A stretch of 64,000 nucleotides of DNA, taken from the NCBI RefSeq assembly GCF_036417845.1, contig NC_089979.1:26849958-26913957 (forward strand), read 5' to 3'. The translations under genes and the position numbers were made by a program. Below, one piece after another: positions 36,804 through 47,384 of this stretch (position 1 is the stretch's first letter; each line of letters starts with the position of its first letter). The notes beneath the pieces are model-generated. The model saw only the letters and a list, made by a program, of their open reading frames with translations. It was not told where the DNA came from and did not search any database. This DNA is from Apteryx mantelli (Eukaryota; Chordata; Aves; Apterygiformes; Apterygidae).

Positions 36804-38165
36804 ATGGTGTTTTATGTTTGATAGAAATTGTGTAAATTTATTTCTGTGCAGGTCCAGATCATCTTGGTGCTCTGGAGCGTGCCTGTATGAAACAAACCCT
36901 CTTTGCAGCATAGCAGATGCAATGGCATTTGAAATTTAGGGTATGTAAAAAAAGAGTTCAGAGTTCAGGAGAATGGCAAGAGACTATAGGCTTGTGTCTA
37001 TTGAGGAGGGAGGTAAAATAAACGGAAATCTTTGTTAAAAGCATCTCTGATCTGAGCACAGACCAGATTGATAAAATTCGTCTCCCCTTTATTTCAGCAA
37101 GCTGTACACTCAGTCAAAAGTTTTGTGTCCTTCTTCATTTCATTGAGTTTGGTTAACATGGGATTTAAATACTCCTGAAAATGCTTTACTTTTGGTATGT
37201 TTTGCATGGTAGGTGATCTGTCAAGCTTCGGCACATAGGCAGCTGTGTATGCTATCTAGAAACAGACATTAGACAAGAAAGGTCAAATGCTAATAGTTCC
37301 TCCTGGTTGTCACTGGGATATGTGGAGACATCTGTGACAACACTATTATTTTTTCCTACAACAGAGGGAGCAGCTCATTAATTTATTCACTTCCCTTTTA
37401 ATTAGAAATATCCTCCTTCAGCTCAGGTACAATGGAAATGAAAGGCCCACATTTCTTTCAGCTTACTCCTTTATTTTCCACCTTATTCACTGCAATATCT
37501 CTTTGCAACGACAGCATTGCAATGGCAGTCTTTACTCTGGCCAAGCATATCTTTACAGCATGACTGTAAATCGCCTGCCAGGAGCAAGCATAGTCTGTAC
37601 TTTGGGGGAAGTTTTGCGGGTTGCCCTCAAGCACGGAACCTGGAACAGGCCTCCACCCCACAACAGTTCTGCCATGTCTTACTAACAGCAATGTGTGTTG
37701 GCCGACTGGCCCTGGTTTTGGTGATTAACCAGCACTGGAAGCAAAAAATTTCCCTCTTACCCTTTCTCGTAGCCAGTGCCTGTTCTGGCACATGTAGAGA
37801 CTGCGCCGGCCCTGGCTTACGGCCAGAGCAGCAGCACCGGCAACAACCCCACTGCTGGAGGAGCAGAACGGAGCTAGATGTTGCTCTCTGCTGGTAAAGT
37901 GGGGGAAAACCCATAGACAGGACAGCAGGGTTTTTTAAGTTTGCTTCTGGCCTCCCAGTAGAGCATTTTGGTTGTTTTGCTCAAACAGGACGTTAATATT
38001 GGCAGATGCCTTTCTGGGCCCTGGGACTGTTAGCCACAGATGGTGAGAAGCTGTGAGATGGGGACAGGGGTGTCCCTAGCCCTGGGGGAGCAGGAGGACA
38101 AGGGCTTGCTTTCCACAGCAGGGTGGAAGGGGAGAGTTTTCTCAGGATTTATATGCACATATAAG

Positions 38166-38170
<5 letters not shown>
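36804..38170. other. Intergenic DNA, no gene recognised
   Basis: The longest frames are about 126 codons (37517-37897, +) and unrecognised. No exon, repeat family or CpG island is visible. Confidence 0.45.

Positions 38171-38216
<46 letters not shown>
38171..38216. repeat. (AC)23 microsatellite
   Basis: Twenty-three uninterrupted AC units run between ATAT and ATAT flanks, making an alternating purine-pyrimidine tract with Z-DNA potential. A separate short (AT)n run lies at about 38263-38277. Confidence 0.97.
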
Positions 38217-38222
<6 letters not shown>

Positions 38223-39041
38223 GCCTCATCCACATGAGTTACATTTTATGTTCCCCTCCACGATATATATATATATTGTTGTTTTCTACGTAGTTTCAGT
38301 ATTTGAGAGAAGCTTGCTGCACAGATAAGGTTTCTCTTTCACAGGTTTCTAGGTCAGGGAGAAATTTTAGGTGGAAACCTTACGTAATTGACCGTGGCCC
38401 TTGTAGCTGTTAACAGCACTGAGCAGAAAGGTTATGAAAATCTTCCTGAAACATTTTTATGCAGCAAGGCAGGACCATGTGGCAGGACTTTGCTACTTAC
38501 AACCACTGTGCAATGTCAGGGATAGTCATGTTTTTTCATGCATTATGCAAGGGAGGTCTCCTGGGCTGCTGGGAAAAGACAGAGCTCAAAGGATTCACCT
38601 GGTGCCACTACATAATGGGGCCTTTACAGAGTCCTGGTGTCCAGGGCTGTCAAAATAGTCTAGTCCTGCTCCTCTGCATCCTGATGTACCCTTGGATACA
38701 GTGCAGAAGTTTAGGCCCCTGAACAGGAGTAGTGAATGTTACAGGAACAGCATTTTTAATGTTGTTATAAAGCTTACTGCCTAATAGGAAATCTAAGAAG
38801 AGAAGTGTACTCTTACACAGAATATTTCACCTTGATCTTATTGCTTTAGGTAAAGAAAGGTGACCCTGAGACCACCTATGAGCCCATACTATATTAACCT
38901 GAGACACAAGTTTCAAGTTCATGCCCTGCCACAGATCTCCTCAATGGCCCTGATATCTTGCTGGCCTGTCTGGTGGGTGTAACACTGATTTCACACTTCA
39001 TGGGATACTGTGAAGGTAAATGCATGACGTATTAGTTGCTG

Positions 39042-39728
39042 TTACAGGGTTTTCAGATAGACAGTGTACCCTGGGGCAAGAGGCTGCCTCATCAGCACAG
39101 TATATTCAAAGGCTGTATCACTCCCAGCATCAGAGCTACAGCAGAGATTACTGAGTTTCAGTACCAAGAGAGACTCTGCATTCCTGGACACTGAGCTCTG
39201 CGAGGCCAAGGGCAGCCCATGTGGAGGGTCCTGCTGCTCCCACTCATGCTGAAACGTGAAGGTTGCCTCCTCTTTGCGCTGAGCAGCTGCCATTTCAGGT
39301 GGTTGCAGATGTGCCCATGTTACTGCAGGTGAGACAGCTCGAGCTGCACCAAGGATCCCTGCTTCAGAGGGAATGGGAGGAGTGCAGAGGCCCCACCAGT
39401 GCAGAGCCTTGTTGAACAGTAGCCTCCTCTGACAAGGGGTGGGTTGTTTTTCCCTTAGACATAAAATGGTTGGATCTTTTGGGAAAATTGCCCTGTAAGG
39501 ATGCCTTGCAAGCACAGACTTGGACCTAAGCTGTAATTGTCTCTCGCTACATGCCAGAGGGATCCCACTGCCTTCAAAGGCAGCATCCAGGGAGGACAGG
39601 GATGACGCACCCAGGTAGCAGGGAGAGCTGCTTCTTTCCCGAGGCAATCTTTCCCTTTCAGCATCTGCTTGTGCAACCATCAGCTTCCTGGCTGAGTTAC
39701 TATGGTAATAAGAGTATATCATGGGCAT
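39042..39728 (-). other. Unrecognised 228-codon open frame
   Basis: This is the longest frame outside the CR1 element and the CpG islands: ATG at 39728 to a TAA near 39042. The predicted product is about 228 residues of mixed composition without a signal peptide, membrane segment, zinc motif or repeat that I can see; there is an Ala/Glu-rich stretch around PEMAAAQRKEEATF. No splice-flanked neighbours, promoter or family resemblance was found. In 64 kb a chance frame of this length in moderately GC-rich DNA is plausible, so coding status is doubtful. Confidence 0.15.
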
Positions 39729-40304
39729 TGCACTTCTGCACTGCAGCCAGGGTCATAGGAGAGGAAAAATAGCAGGGCAATCTGCTTCACTGCACACCCA
39801 TGTCATGAGTGTGGGAAACAACTAGAAAGATTTGGAAGTCCTTGTGTCTGCCATGCCCATTACCCTCCATGCCCCATTAACCAGGGTGGGCAGCCCCAGC
39901 CCTGCGCTGGCCCATTTCACTGACAGTGCACAGAGCCAGGTGCTTCTCCTGTGTCTGGGGAAGTCCCCACACAGCCGCTCGCAGCACTTGGCTTCAGTGG
40001 ACCTGGGGTGCAGTGTGGGCCATAGCGGTGCCATGGGGTTTCAGCAGGCCGTGGGCTCTGGGCACACATGGGAATGGCCCTTCATGTCACGTGTCTGAGA
40101 AGGGCTTTGACAAAGAGAGGAGCCCAAGTGCTGCCCTGCAGACTGTGAATACCAGCCCTGTCCCACAGGTTGCGATGTGGCAGGAGCCAGGAGGGCTTGT
40201 TGCTCCTCCGATGTGAGACTGGGGCTCATCTGCCCTGCCTGGCACCGTGCTGGCCCCTCTCAAGGGAGGTCAAGGCAATACAGTGTACGTGGGACAGCAG
40301 CAGC

Positions 40305-40374
40305 AGCTTGGGGCTGCAAGACCAGGACCTCAAGGTGCTCTTTCTATGCCTCCCACACAGGAATTTATTGTCTG
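40305..40374 (+). repeat. 70-bp inverted repeat, left arm
   Basis: Matches the reverse complement of 40498-40567 at 63 of 70 positions without gaps. With the 123-base middle (40375-40497) it makes a 263-base hairpin-capable unit. Weaker similarity may continue outward to about 40280 and 40600. Confidence 0.92.
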
Positions 40375-40497
40375 TGACAGAGCAAATGCTGTTAGATCTG
40401 CCCTTGCTAGCAAGGCCTGGAAACTCATGGAAAAATCCTTCTATTGGTGCAGAGCCCCGTTTCCTGTGGCATGGGGTGTTAAATGCCACTTTTTACA

Positions 40498-40567
40498 GAG
40501 ACAATAAATGCCTGTGTGAGAGGCATAGAAAGAACACCCTGAGGTCCTGCTCTTGCAGCCCCAGGCT
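40498..40567 (-). repeat. 70-bp inverted repeat, right arm
   Basis: Partner of 40305-40374 (90% identical as reverse complement). A 214-codon open frame at 40170-40814 crosses the hairpin but has no recognisable domain. Confidence 0.92.
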
Positions 40568-43179
40568 CTGTCTTCCAGCCCCACAGTGCTTCAGCCAGCC
40601 TATTTTTATCTCTTTGGCTGCAGTTTTTACTTACTCTTCTTATCCTGTGTTAGTGATTACTCCCAGTTATGAAGGAATCGAAACTTCCTCAACACATGTT
40701 AATGATTCTCTGTTGCACAGCATAAATCAAAGAAAGGCACATGCAGTCAGAGCTCAGGCAGCTCAGCCTGCACAGGGGCCTCGGCTTGATTTGGTAAGAA
40801 TAGCTTCAGAGTAATGCAGTGCGTTAGGACCAGGCACTGTCAGTTTTTGTAAGAGAAATGTAAGAGCCTACACTGGTTTTATTCTTCCTTTTTATTTGAC
40901 TGAACAGTCAATCAGGAACAGTTTCTAAGTTATCATCGCAAATAGCCAGAAAAGGCAAATCCAACAAGCTGTCAGGACTGATTTTCCTAGAAAGATGAGT
41001 ACAAAATGCTGTTTTTATTTACATTATTCATGCACATTTTTCTAGTTTTGAAGGATTCACTTGGGCATACCATGTACTATTTCCAATCAAATAAGCTAAT
41101 TTCTCAGTAAATTGTTCTGCTTTGCCATAATCCACCAGCTTTTCTTTGCATCTGTTAGAATTACTGTTTAACCAGTCTTTGGAAAAATTTAAGTTACATT
41201 GGTATATTGACACCATCTGGAAGAAGAGAAGAGAATCACGTGAATTAGCTGCACTTAGTTATCAAGATCCTTCGGAGTTAGGTGAAATGTGTCTGAATGC
41301 AAACTCCAGAGTCATTTCAGCTCCCCACCCAGAGGGAGAGAAGAGCTGGCAACACTTCCAAAATGAACAGCCTAGAAGTCTTGAGATTTTTAAAAGCAGG
41401 AATATATTTTTAGTTCTTTCATTTGCCTCCCAACTTGTGACTTTTAAGAGGAAATATGAATTTACAAGAAAGGCAAGGGCCATTAGCCTCCCTTTTCCAC
41501 TCCCTTGACACAGGCGTCAAGCACCACTGCCTTCCGCTGCCTATGCCACTGCAGAAACCAGCCCTGGGAGCGTGGGGAACTGGCACCTGGTGTAGACCCA
41601 AGAGCACGTGCTTTCTGCTGTCCACCAGCTTGTGACGGGAGCAATGACTCCCCACCAATGGCACGGTGGCATCTGTTCCGCTGGGGGAGCTTCGCGCTGC
41701 GTTGTGAAGCCCTTTTCTGTGACAAGGAGCACTAAAAATGCCCTGGTGAACGCCACCAGTCCAGAGACTGCAGAAGCTGGGGCTCTAGGAAAAATGCCAG
41801 ATGCCAAAACAAAACTGGCAGGAGAGCAAGAAGTGACCACGGCTCTGTCAGGGCTGCCCAGGCCTCGGAGCAGGCTGCTGGGCCTTGGCAGGAGATGGCC
41901 CCCCTCCCCACCCCATGCCGCCGGCAGAGGCCTCTGCAAGGCTCCCCCCAGCTGAGCACCTCTCATCAGCCTCCTTGCCAAGGACTCAAAGAGGCCTTGG
42001 CTGTATTTTAAGCCACCTTTCAAACACTGGAGCAGAGGGAAAAGGCAGACCAAGGTCAGATCCTGTCCACGGCACTGAATGTGACCTAAGCTGCAGGATG
42101 AGGCAGAGGTACTCCATGCTTAAAGGAAAGTTTAGCCCAATTTAGGAGAGCAGATGGATAGCAGGTGAGCTGGAGGAAAGAGCTGGAGACCATTTAGCTG
42201 AACATCCAGTCAACAGTGGGTAGCTACAAGCTGTCAGTCCAGCATCAGACAAGCTATCATTTATCCTCCACTATAACTACATCTTGCTCTTTTTTATGTG
42301 TGGTTAAGAGAAAGAATTACTACAGTAGTAGGGACTGCATTTGCACTTAAATGAATTTTTAAACATCTTCTTGTTTAACCTCCCTGACAGAAAAGGAATG
42401 TCTGCCTGTGGAAAAATTGAAAACCAATAAATAATATAGCCACTGAGTGTTTCACCTTGGGAAAAGTCACATTTTTTACATCAGTCTGTTCATCAAATTA
42501 AAGTTTCTATTTGATGGAAGGGAGATTATTTGGATTCAAGGACTAGTAGCAGAACTGATTGTTGGACAGGTCCATGAGTTAAAACAACAAGTGCCAAAAG
42601 CCAGAGCGGTGTGACCGAGCAGCTTCCTCCTGAAGGCAATGCGGCAGAGTCTTATCTCTTAGGTACTTATCCAAAATAATTATTAACATATTTGTAATAC
42701 AGCACAGTTACCGAATCTTTAAAACTTGGAAGTTCTTATTGGCTAGAGTACTTCGGACTTTAGGACTAGTATCTGTGAGGACTGCTACAGAAAAGGGATG
42801 GCCCAGGCAGGCCTGTGGGTGCTGGTAGAGAGGAATCAGTGGGGTCACTGGGGGCTTGTTGAGCTCCGTGGCAGAGACGTGCCATGGAGGAGTCATGGGA
42901 TGCAGACTAGGGTCAAGCACGGTCTGTGCTTACCTTGCATTATGGGGGTGGGCGGGCAGTGTTGTTTTGTTTCTGACTTTGTGATTAGGGCATTAGGCCT
43001 TTATTTGAGCACAACATATTGTTTTCATGTTACTCTTGCCCTGTGTTTAAACTGATCTGGGTGCTCTTTATTGGCACCAGTGTATTCCAATAAAGCTGTG
43101 TTGTGGACATGCCCCACTGTAATGGGGGTACCGGAACCTCATGAATTGACTGTGCTTCCTGCAAGGCTGTCAGCATCAT
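40568..43179. other. Intergenic DNA, 5' flank of the CR1 element
   Basis: Frames up to 170 codons (41541-42053, minus) are unrecognised and overlap other frames on the opposite strand. An AATAAA at about 43089-43094 lies close to the left edge of CR1 but no gene can be tied to it. Confidence 0.45.
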
Positions 43180-43297
43180 TTGAGAGGGCGGCCAACAGAG
43201 GCAGCGAACAGACGCAGCAGTCTGTGCAGCAGTTTGCGCAGCAGGGTGCACAAAGGCACCTTTGTTTCTGATCCCTGTAGTGTATGCTTCCTCAGGT

Positions 43298-44368
43298 ATG
43301 GTCATGACACACCGCAGAGCACATTCCCCAGTGGCTGTTGGAGTTGCTGCGTCAGCTGTGTCAGAGGCTGCGACCCAGACCGACCCTCTGACAGTAGATG
43401 CAGCTCTACAGGTCTCAGGCTGCAGGGAGTGCTTGGGGCCTCTCCGGGAGGCCTGGGCTGGCAGCCAGCTCTCCTGCAGGAGGTGTGCTGCTGTTGGCGA
43501 GCTGTGTCGTCAGGTAAGGGAGTTACGGGAGGAGGTCAGTAGGCTGCACAGCATCCGAGAAGCGGAGCAAGAGATAGACAGGGTATTCTCGGAGACTGTG
43601 CAGCTTCGGGAGTCCCAACCCCCCACAGCAGTGGAGTTGCCAGAGGGCTCTGTGCCGTGTGAAACAGTACATCATAACATCGTAGAAAAAGGCTGGAAAC
43701 TCATCACTGCTCGTGGGAGGAGAAAGGCTCCTACTCCTCCCGAAGACTTGCAGCTGAAGAACAGGTTTAGTGCCCTCCAGGATGAGGAGGAGATGGGCAT
43801 GGCTGCAAGGGAAGCAACTGGGACAACAGACCCTGTGCCTTGCAGGAACACCCGGAAGAAGCAGCGGGTGATTGTTGTGGGGGACTCCCTGCTGCAGGGG
43901 ACGGAGGCACCTATCTGCCCACCTGACCTCTTGTCTAGAGAGCTTTGTGGCCTGCCAGGGGCTCGTGTGAGAGATGTCATGGAAAGACTGCCAAAGCTTC
44001 TCCACGCTTCAGACTATTACCCACTGCTGCTCTTCCATGTGGGCGCTAATGACACCAAGGGCAAACTGGAGACCATCAAGCAGGATTTCAGAGCTCTGGG
44101 GATGGTGGTCAAGGGTCTGGGAGCCCAGGTCATCTTCTCCTCAGTCCTGCCAGTGAGGGGGATGAATGAGAGGAGGAGGAGATGGACTTCCCAAGTTAAT
44201 AACTGGCTGTGCCGCTGGTGTTGGCAACAGGGTTTTGGTTTCTACGACCATGGGACCCTGTTTGAAGATCAACAACTGCTTGGGAGAGATGGGATCCACC
44301 TCACGAGGCGGGGCACGCGGGTCTTTGCCAACAGGTTGGCCAACCTGGTAAGGAGGGCTTTAAACTAG
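43298..44368 (+). CDS. CR1 ORF1 protein (zinc motif, coiled coil, SGNH-type esterase)
   Basis: Open from an ATG at 43298 (a second in-frame ATG is at 43304) to TAG, 356 codons. The frame is also open 12 codons upstream, so numbering below counts from 43262. Cys54, 57, 72 and 75 form a C-x2-C-x14-C-x2-C zinc-type motif. Residues about 79-106 look like a coiled coil (ELCRQVRELREEVSRLHS). From about 200 an SGNH/GDSL hydrolase fold follows: GDS at 207-209, GAND at 261-264 and DGIH at 343-346, so the Ser, Gly, Asn and Asp/His catalytic blocks are all present. In CR1 elements this protein binds RNA and its esterase domain is a lineage trait; it acts in the retrotransposition particle. No stop or frameshift is seen over the whole length, in contrast to ORF2 next door. 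Confidence 0.9.
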   Translation: MVMTHRRAHSPVAVGVAASAVSEAATQTDPLTVDAALQVSGCRECLGPLREAWAGSQLSCRRCAAVGELCRQVRELREEVSRLHSIREAEQEIDRVFSETVQLRESQPPTAVELPEGSVPCETVHHNIVEKGWKLITARGRRKAPTPPEDLQLKNRFSALQDEEEMGMAAREATGTTDPVPCRNTRKKQRVIVVGDSLLQGTEAPICPPDLLSRELCGLPGARVRDVMERLPKLLHASDYYPLLLFHVGANDTKGKLETIKQDFRALGMVVKGLGAQVIFSSVLPVRGMNERRRRWTSQVNNWLCRWCWQQGFGFYDHGTLFEDQQLLGRDGIHLTRRGTRVFANRLANLVRRALN

Positions 44369-44474
44369 GAAAGATGGGGGAAGGGGAGAGTTATAGAGAC
44401 AGGGTAGTTGGCAAAAGACAGCTCAAGTCGGGACGCCTCCAGCAGGTGAATGCAGCCAGGGAAGTGCGCATGGG

Positions 44475-47301
44475 ATGTGGCTATGGAGGATCCTCTTTCC
44501 TGGGAAACCTGCATGCTCCATCACCTCTCTGAAATGCCTGTACACCAATGCACGCAGCATGGGGAATAAACAGGAAGAACTAGAAATCTGTGTGCGGTCA
44601 CAGGGCCATGATCTCATTGCCATTACAGAGACATGGTGGGATAGCTCACATGACTGGAGTGCTGTCATGGATGGCTACGTGCTTTTTAGGAAAGACAGGC
44701 CAGGAAAGCAAGGTGGTGAAGTTGCTCTTTATGTGAGAGAGCAACTGGAATGTATTGAGCTCTGCCTAGAGGTGGACGAAGAGCAAGTCGAGAGCTTATG
44801 GGTAAGGATTAAAGGGCAGGCTAGCGTGGGTGACATTGTGGTGGGTTTTTACTACAGGCCACCTGATCAGGAAGAGGAAGTTGATGAGGCCTTTTACAGA
44901 CGACTGGAAGTAGCCTCATGATCCCAGGCCCTGGTTCTCATGGGGGACTTCAACCACCCTGATATCTGCTGGAAAGACAACACAGCTAAGCTCAAACAGT
45001 CCTGGAGGTTCCTGCAGAGCATTGGTGACAACTTCTTGACACAGGTGGTGAGCAGCCAACAAGGAGAGGTGTGCTGCTGGACCTCGTACTAACAAACAAA
45101 GAAGGACTGGTTGAAGATGTGAAGGTCGGGGGCTGCCTTGGCTGCAGTGACCATGAGATGGTGGAGTTCAGGATCCTGCGAGGAGGCAGCAGGGCACTAA
45201 GTAGGATCGCAACCCTGGACTTCAGGAGAGCAAACTTTGGTCTCTTCAGGGACCTACTTGGAGGAATCCCATGGGTTAGGGCCCTAGAAGGAAGGGGCGG
45301 CGTTCAAGAGAGCTGGTTAATATTCAAACATCACCTCCTCCAGGCTCAAGAGCGGTGCATCCCTATGAGTAGGAAGTCAAGCAAAGGAGGCAGGAGACCT
45401 GCATGGATGAGCAAGGAGCTCCTGGCAAAACTCAACCAGAAGAAGGAAGTATACAGAAAGTGGAAAGGGGGACAGGCCACTTGAGAGGAATATAGGAATG
45501 TTGTCAGAGCATGCAGGGATGTGATGAGGAAGGCTAAGGCCTGTTTGGAATTAAATCTGGCAAGGGATGTCAGGGACAACAAGAAGGGCTTCTTCAAATA
45601 CATCAGTAGCAAGAGGAAGACTAGGGAAAATGTGGGCCCTTTGCTGAATGGGGTGGGTGCCCTGGTGACGAAGTATACAGAGAAGGCAGAGTTACTGAAT
45701 GCCTTCTTTGCTTCAGTCTTTACTGCTCAGGCCAGCCCTCAGGAACCCCAGACCCTGGAGGCAAGAGAGAAAGTCTGGAGAGAGGAAGACTTTCCCTTGG
45801 TTGAGGAGGATTGGGTTAGAGATCATTTAAGCAAACCTGACACCCACAAATCCATAGGCCCCGATGGGATGCACCCACGAGTGCTGAGGGAGCTGGCGGA
45901 CATTGTTGCTAAGCCACTCTCCATCATCTTTGAAAGGTCATGAAGAACAGGAGAGGTGCCTGAAGACTGGAAGAAAGCCAATGTCACCCCAGTCTTCAAA
46001 AAGGGCAAGAAGGAGGACCCAGGGAACTACAGGCCACTCAGCCTCACCTCCATCCCCGGAAAGGTGATGGAGCAGCTCATCCTGGAGGCCAACTCTAAGC
46101 ACGTGAAGGATAAGAAGGTGATCAGGAGTAGTCAGCATGGCTTCACCAAGGGGAAATCATGCTTAACCAATCTGATAGCCTTCTATGATGGAATGACTGG
46201 CTGGGTAGATGAGGGGAGAGCAGTGGATGGTGTCTACCTTGACTTCAGCAAGGCTTTTGACACTGTCTCCCATAACATCCTCATAGACAAGCTCAGGAAG
46301 TGTGGGCTGGATGAGTGGACAGTGAGGTGGACTGAGAACTGGCTGAATGGCAGAGCTCAGAGGGTTGTGATCAGCAGCACAGAGTGTAGTTGGAGGCCTA
46401 TAGCTAGCGGTGTCCCCCAGGGGTCAGTACTGGGTCCAGTCTTGTTCAACTTCTTCATCAATGACCTGGATGAAGGGACAGAGTGCACCCTCAGAAAGTT
46501 TGCTGACGATACAAAACTGGGAGGAGTGGTGGATACACCAGAAGGCTGTGCTGCCATTCAGAGAGACCTAGACAGGCTGGAGAGGTGGGCGGAGAGGAAC
46601 CTCATGAAGTTCAACAAAGGCAAGTGCAGGGTCCTGCACCGGGGGAGGAATAACCCCATGCACAGTAGAGGTTGGGGGTTAACCTGCTGGAAAGCAGCTC
46701 TGCCGAGAAGGACCTGGGAGTGCTGGTGGACACCAAGTTAAGCATGAGGCAGCAATGTGCCCTTGTGGCCAAGAAGGCCAATGGTATCCTGGGGTGCATC
46801 AGGAAGAGTGTTGCCAGCAGGTCGAGGGAGGTGATCCTCCCCCTCTACTCAGCCCTGGTGAGGCCACATCTGGAGTGCTGCGTCCAGTGCTGGGCTCCCC
46901 AGTACAAGAGGGATGTGGCACTACTGGAGCAAGTCCAGCGAAGGGCTACAAAGATGATTAGGGGACTGGAGCATCTCTCTTATGAGGAAAGACTGAGAGA
47001 GCTGGGCCTGTTTAGCCTAGAGAAGAGAAGGCTGAGAGGAGATCTTATTAACGTGTACAAGTATCTTAAGGGAGTGTGTCAAAAGGATGGAGCCAGACTC
47101 TTTTCAGTGGTGCCCAGTGATAGGACACGAGGCAACGGGCACAAACTGAAACACAGACAGTTCCATCTGAACATGAGGAAAAACTTCTTCCCTGTGAGGG
47201 TGACAGAGCACTGGAACAGGTTGCCCAGAGAGGTTGTAGAGTTTCCTTCTCTGGAGATATTCAAAACCCGCCTGGATGCAATCCTGTGCAATGTGCTCTA
47301 G
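44475..47301 (+). pseudogene. CR1 ORF2 (APE endonuclease plus reverse transcriptase), broken
   Basis: The enzyme that nicks target DNA and reverse-transcribes the element RNA. The N-terminal APE-type endonuclease is readable: TNARSMGNK, the metal-binding Glu in ITETWWD (codon 44628-44630), MGDFNHPD (from 44940) and SDHEM (His codon 45152-45154). The RT follows: LDFSKAFD (Asp codon 46241-46243), [14 protein letters not shown] and the FADD catalytic box (46499-46510). The reading frame is destroyed by TGA at 44919-44921, 45482-45484 and 45941-45943 and by two apparent 1-base losses, near 45047-45056 and near 46660-46675. The last two stops fall where related copies have Trp. The 3' end is intact to the normal stop. 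This copy cannot make its own ORF2 protein. Confidence 0.93.
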
Positions 47302-47365
47302 GTGACCCTGCTTGAGCAGGGGGGTTGGACTAGATGATCTCCAGAGGTTCCTTCCAACCTCAACC

Positions 47366-47384
47366 ATTCTGTGATTCTGTGATT
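47366..47384 (+). repeat. CR1 3'-terminal octamer repeats (ATTCTGTG)2
   Basis: Two tandem ATTCTGTG units plus the start of a third end the element. They mark the junction with host DNA (ttggggggctgataat...) and fix the right boundary. Confidence 0.9.

Larger units (their letters stand above)
43180..47384 (+). mobile_element. CR1 LINE retrotransposon, nearly full length
   Basis: A non-LTR element of about 4.2 kb on the + strand: short GC-rich leader, ORF1 (43298-44368), a 106-base gap, broken ORF2 (44475-47301), a short 3' UTR (ggttggactagatgatctcc) and two ATTCTGTG octamers at 47366-47381 ending near 47384. The octamers are the hallmark of CR1 3' ends. Most CR1 copies in birds are cut short at the 5' end to a few hundred bases, so a copy reaching ORF1 is uncommon. 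The 5' boundary is approximate, because I place it where leader-like GCAGCAG-rich sequence begins. No target-site duplication is evident, as expected for CR1. The open ORF1 and easily read ORF2 suggest moderate rather than great age. Confidence 0.95.

Noticed and set aside
40170..40814. 214-codon + strand frame
   Set aside because: It crosses both arms of the 70-bp inverted repeat, shows no domain, and overlaps other frames on both strands.
41541..42053. 170-codon minus-strand frame
   Set aside because: Overlapping long frames on both strands in a moderately GC-rich stretch, with no family resemblance.
43140..43261. Starting CR1 ORF1 at the TTG at 43262
   Set aside because: An ATG at 43298, with another at 43304, gives a conventional start ahead of the conserved region.
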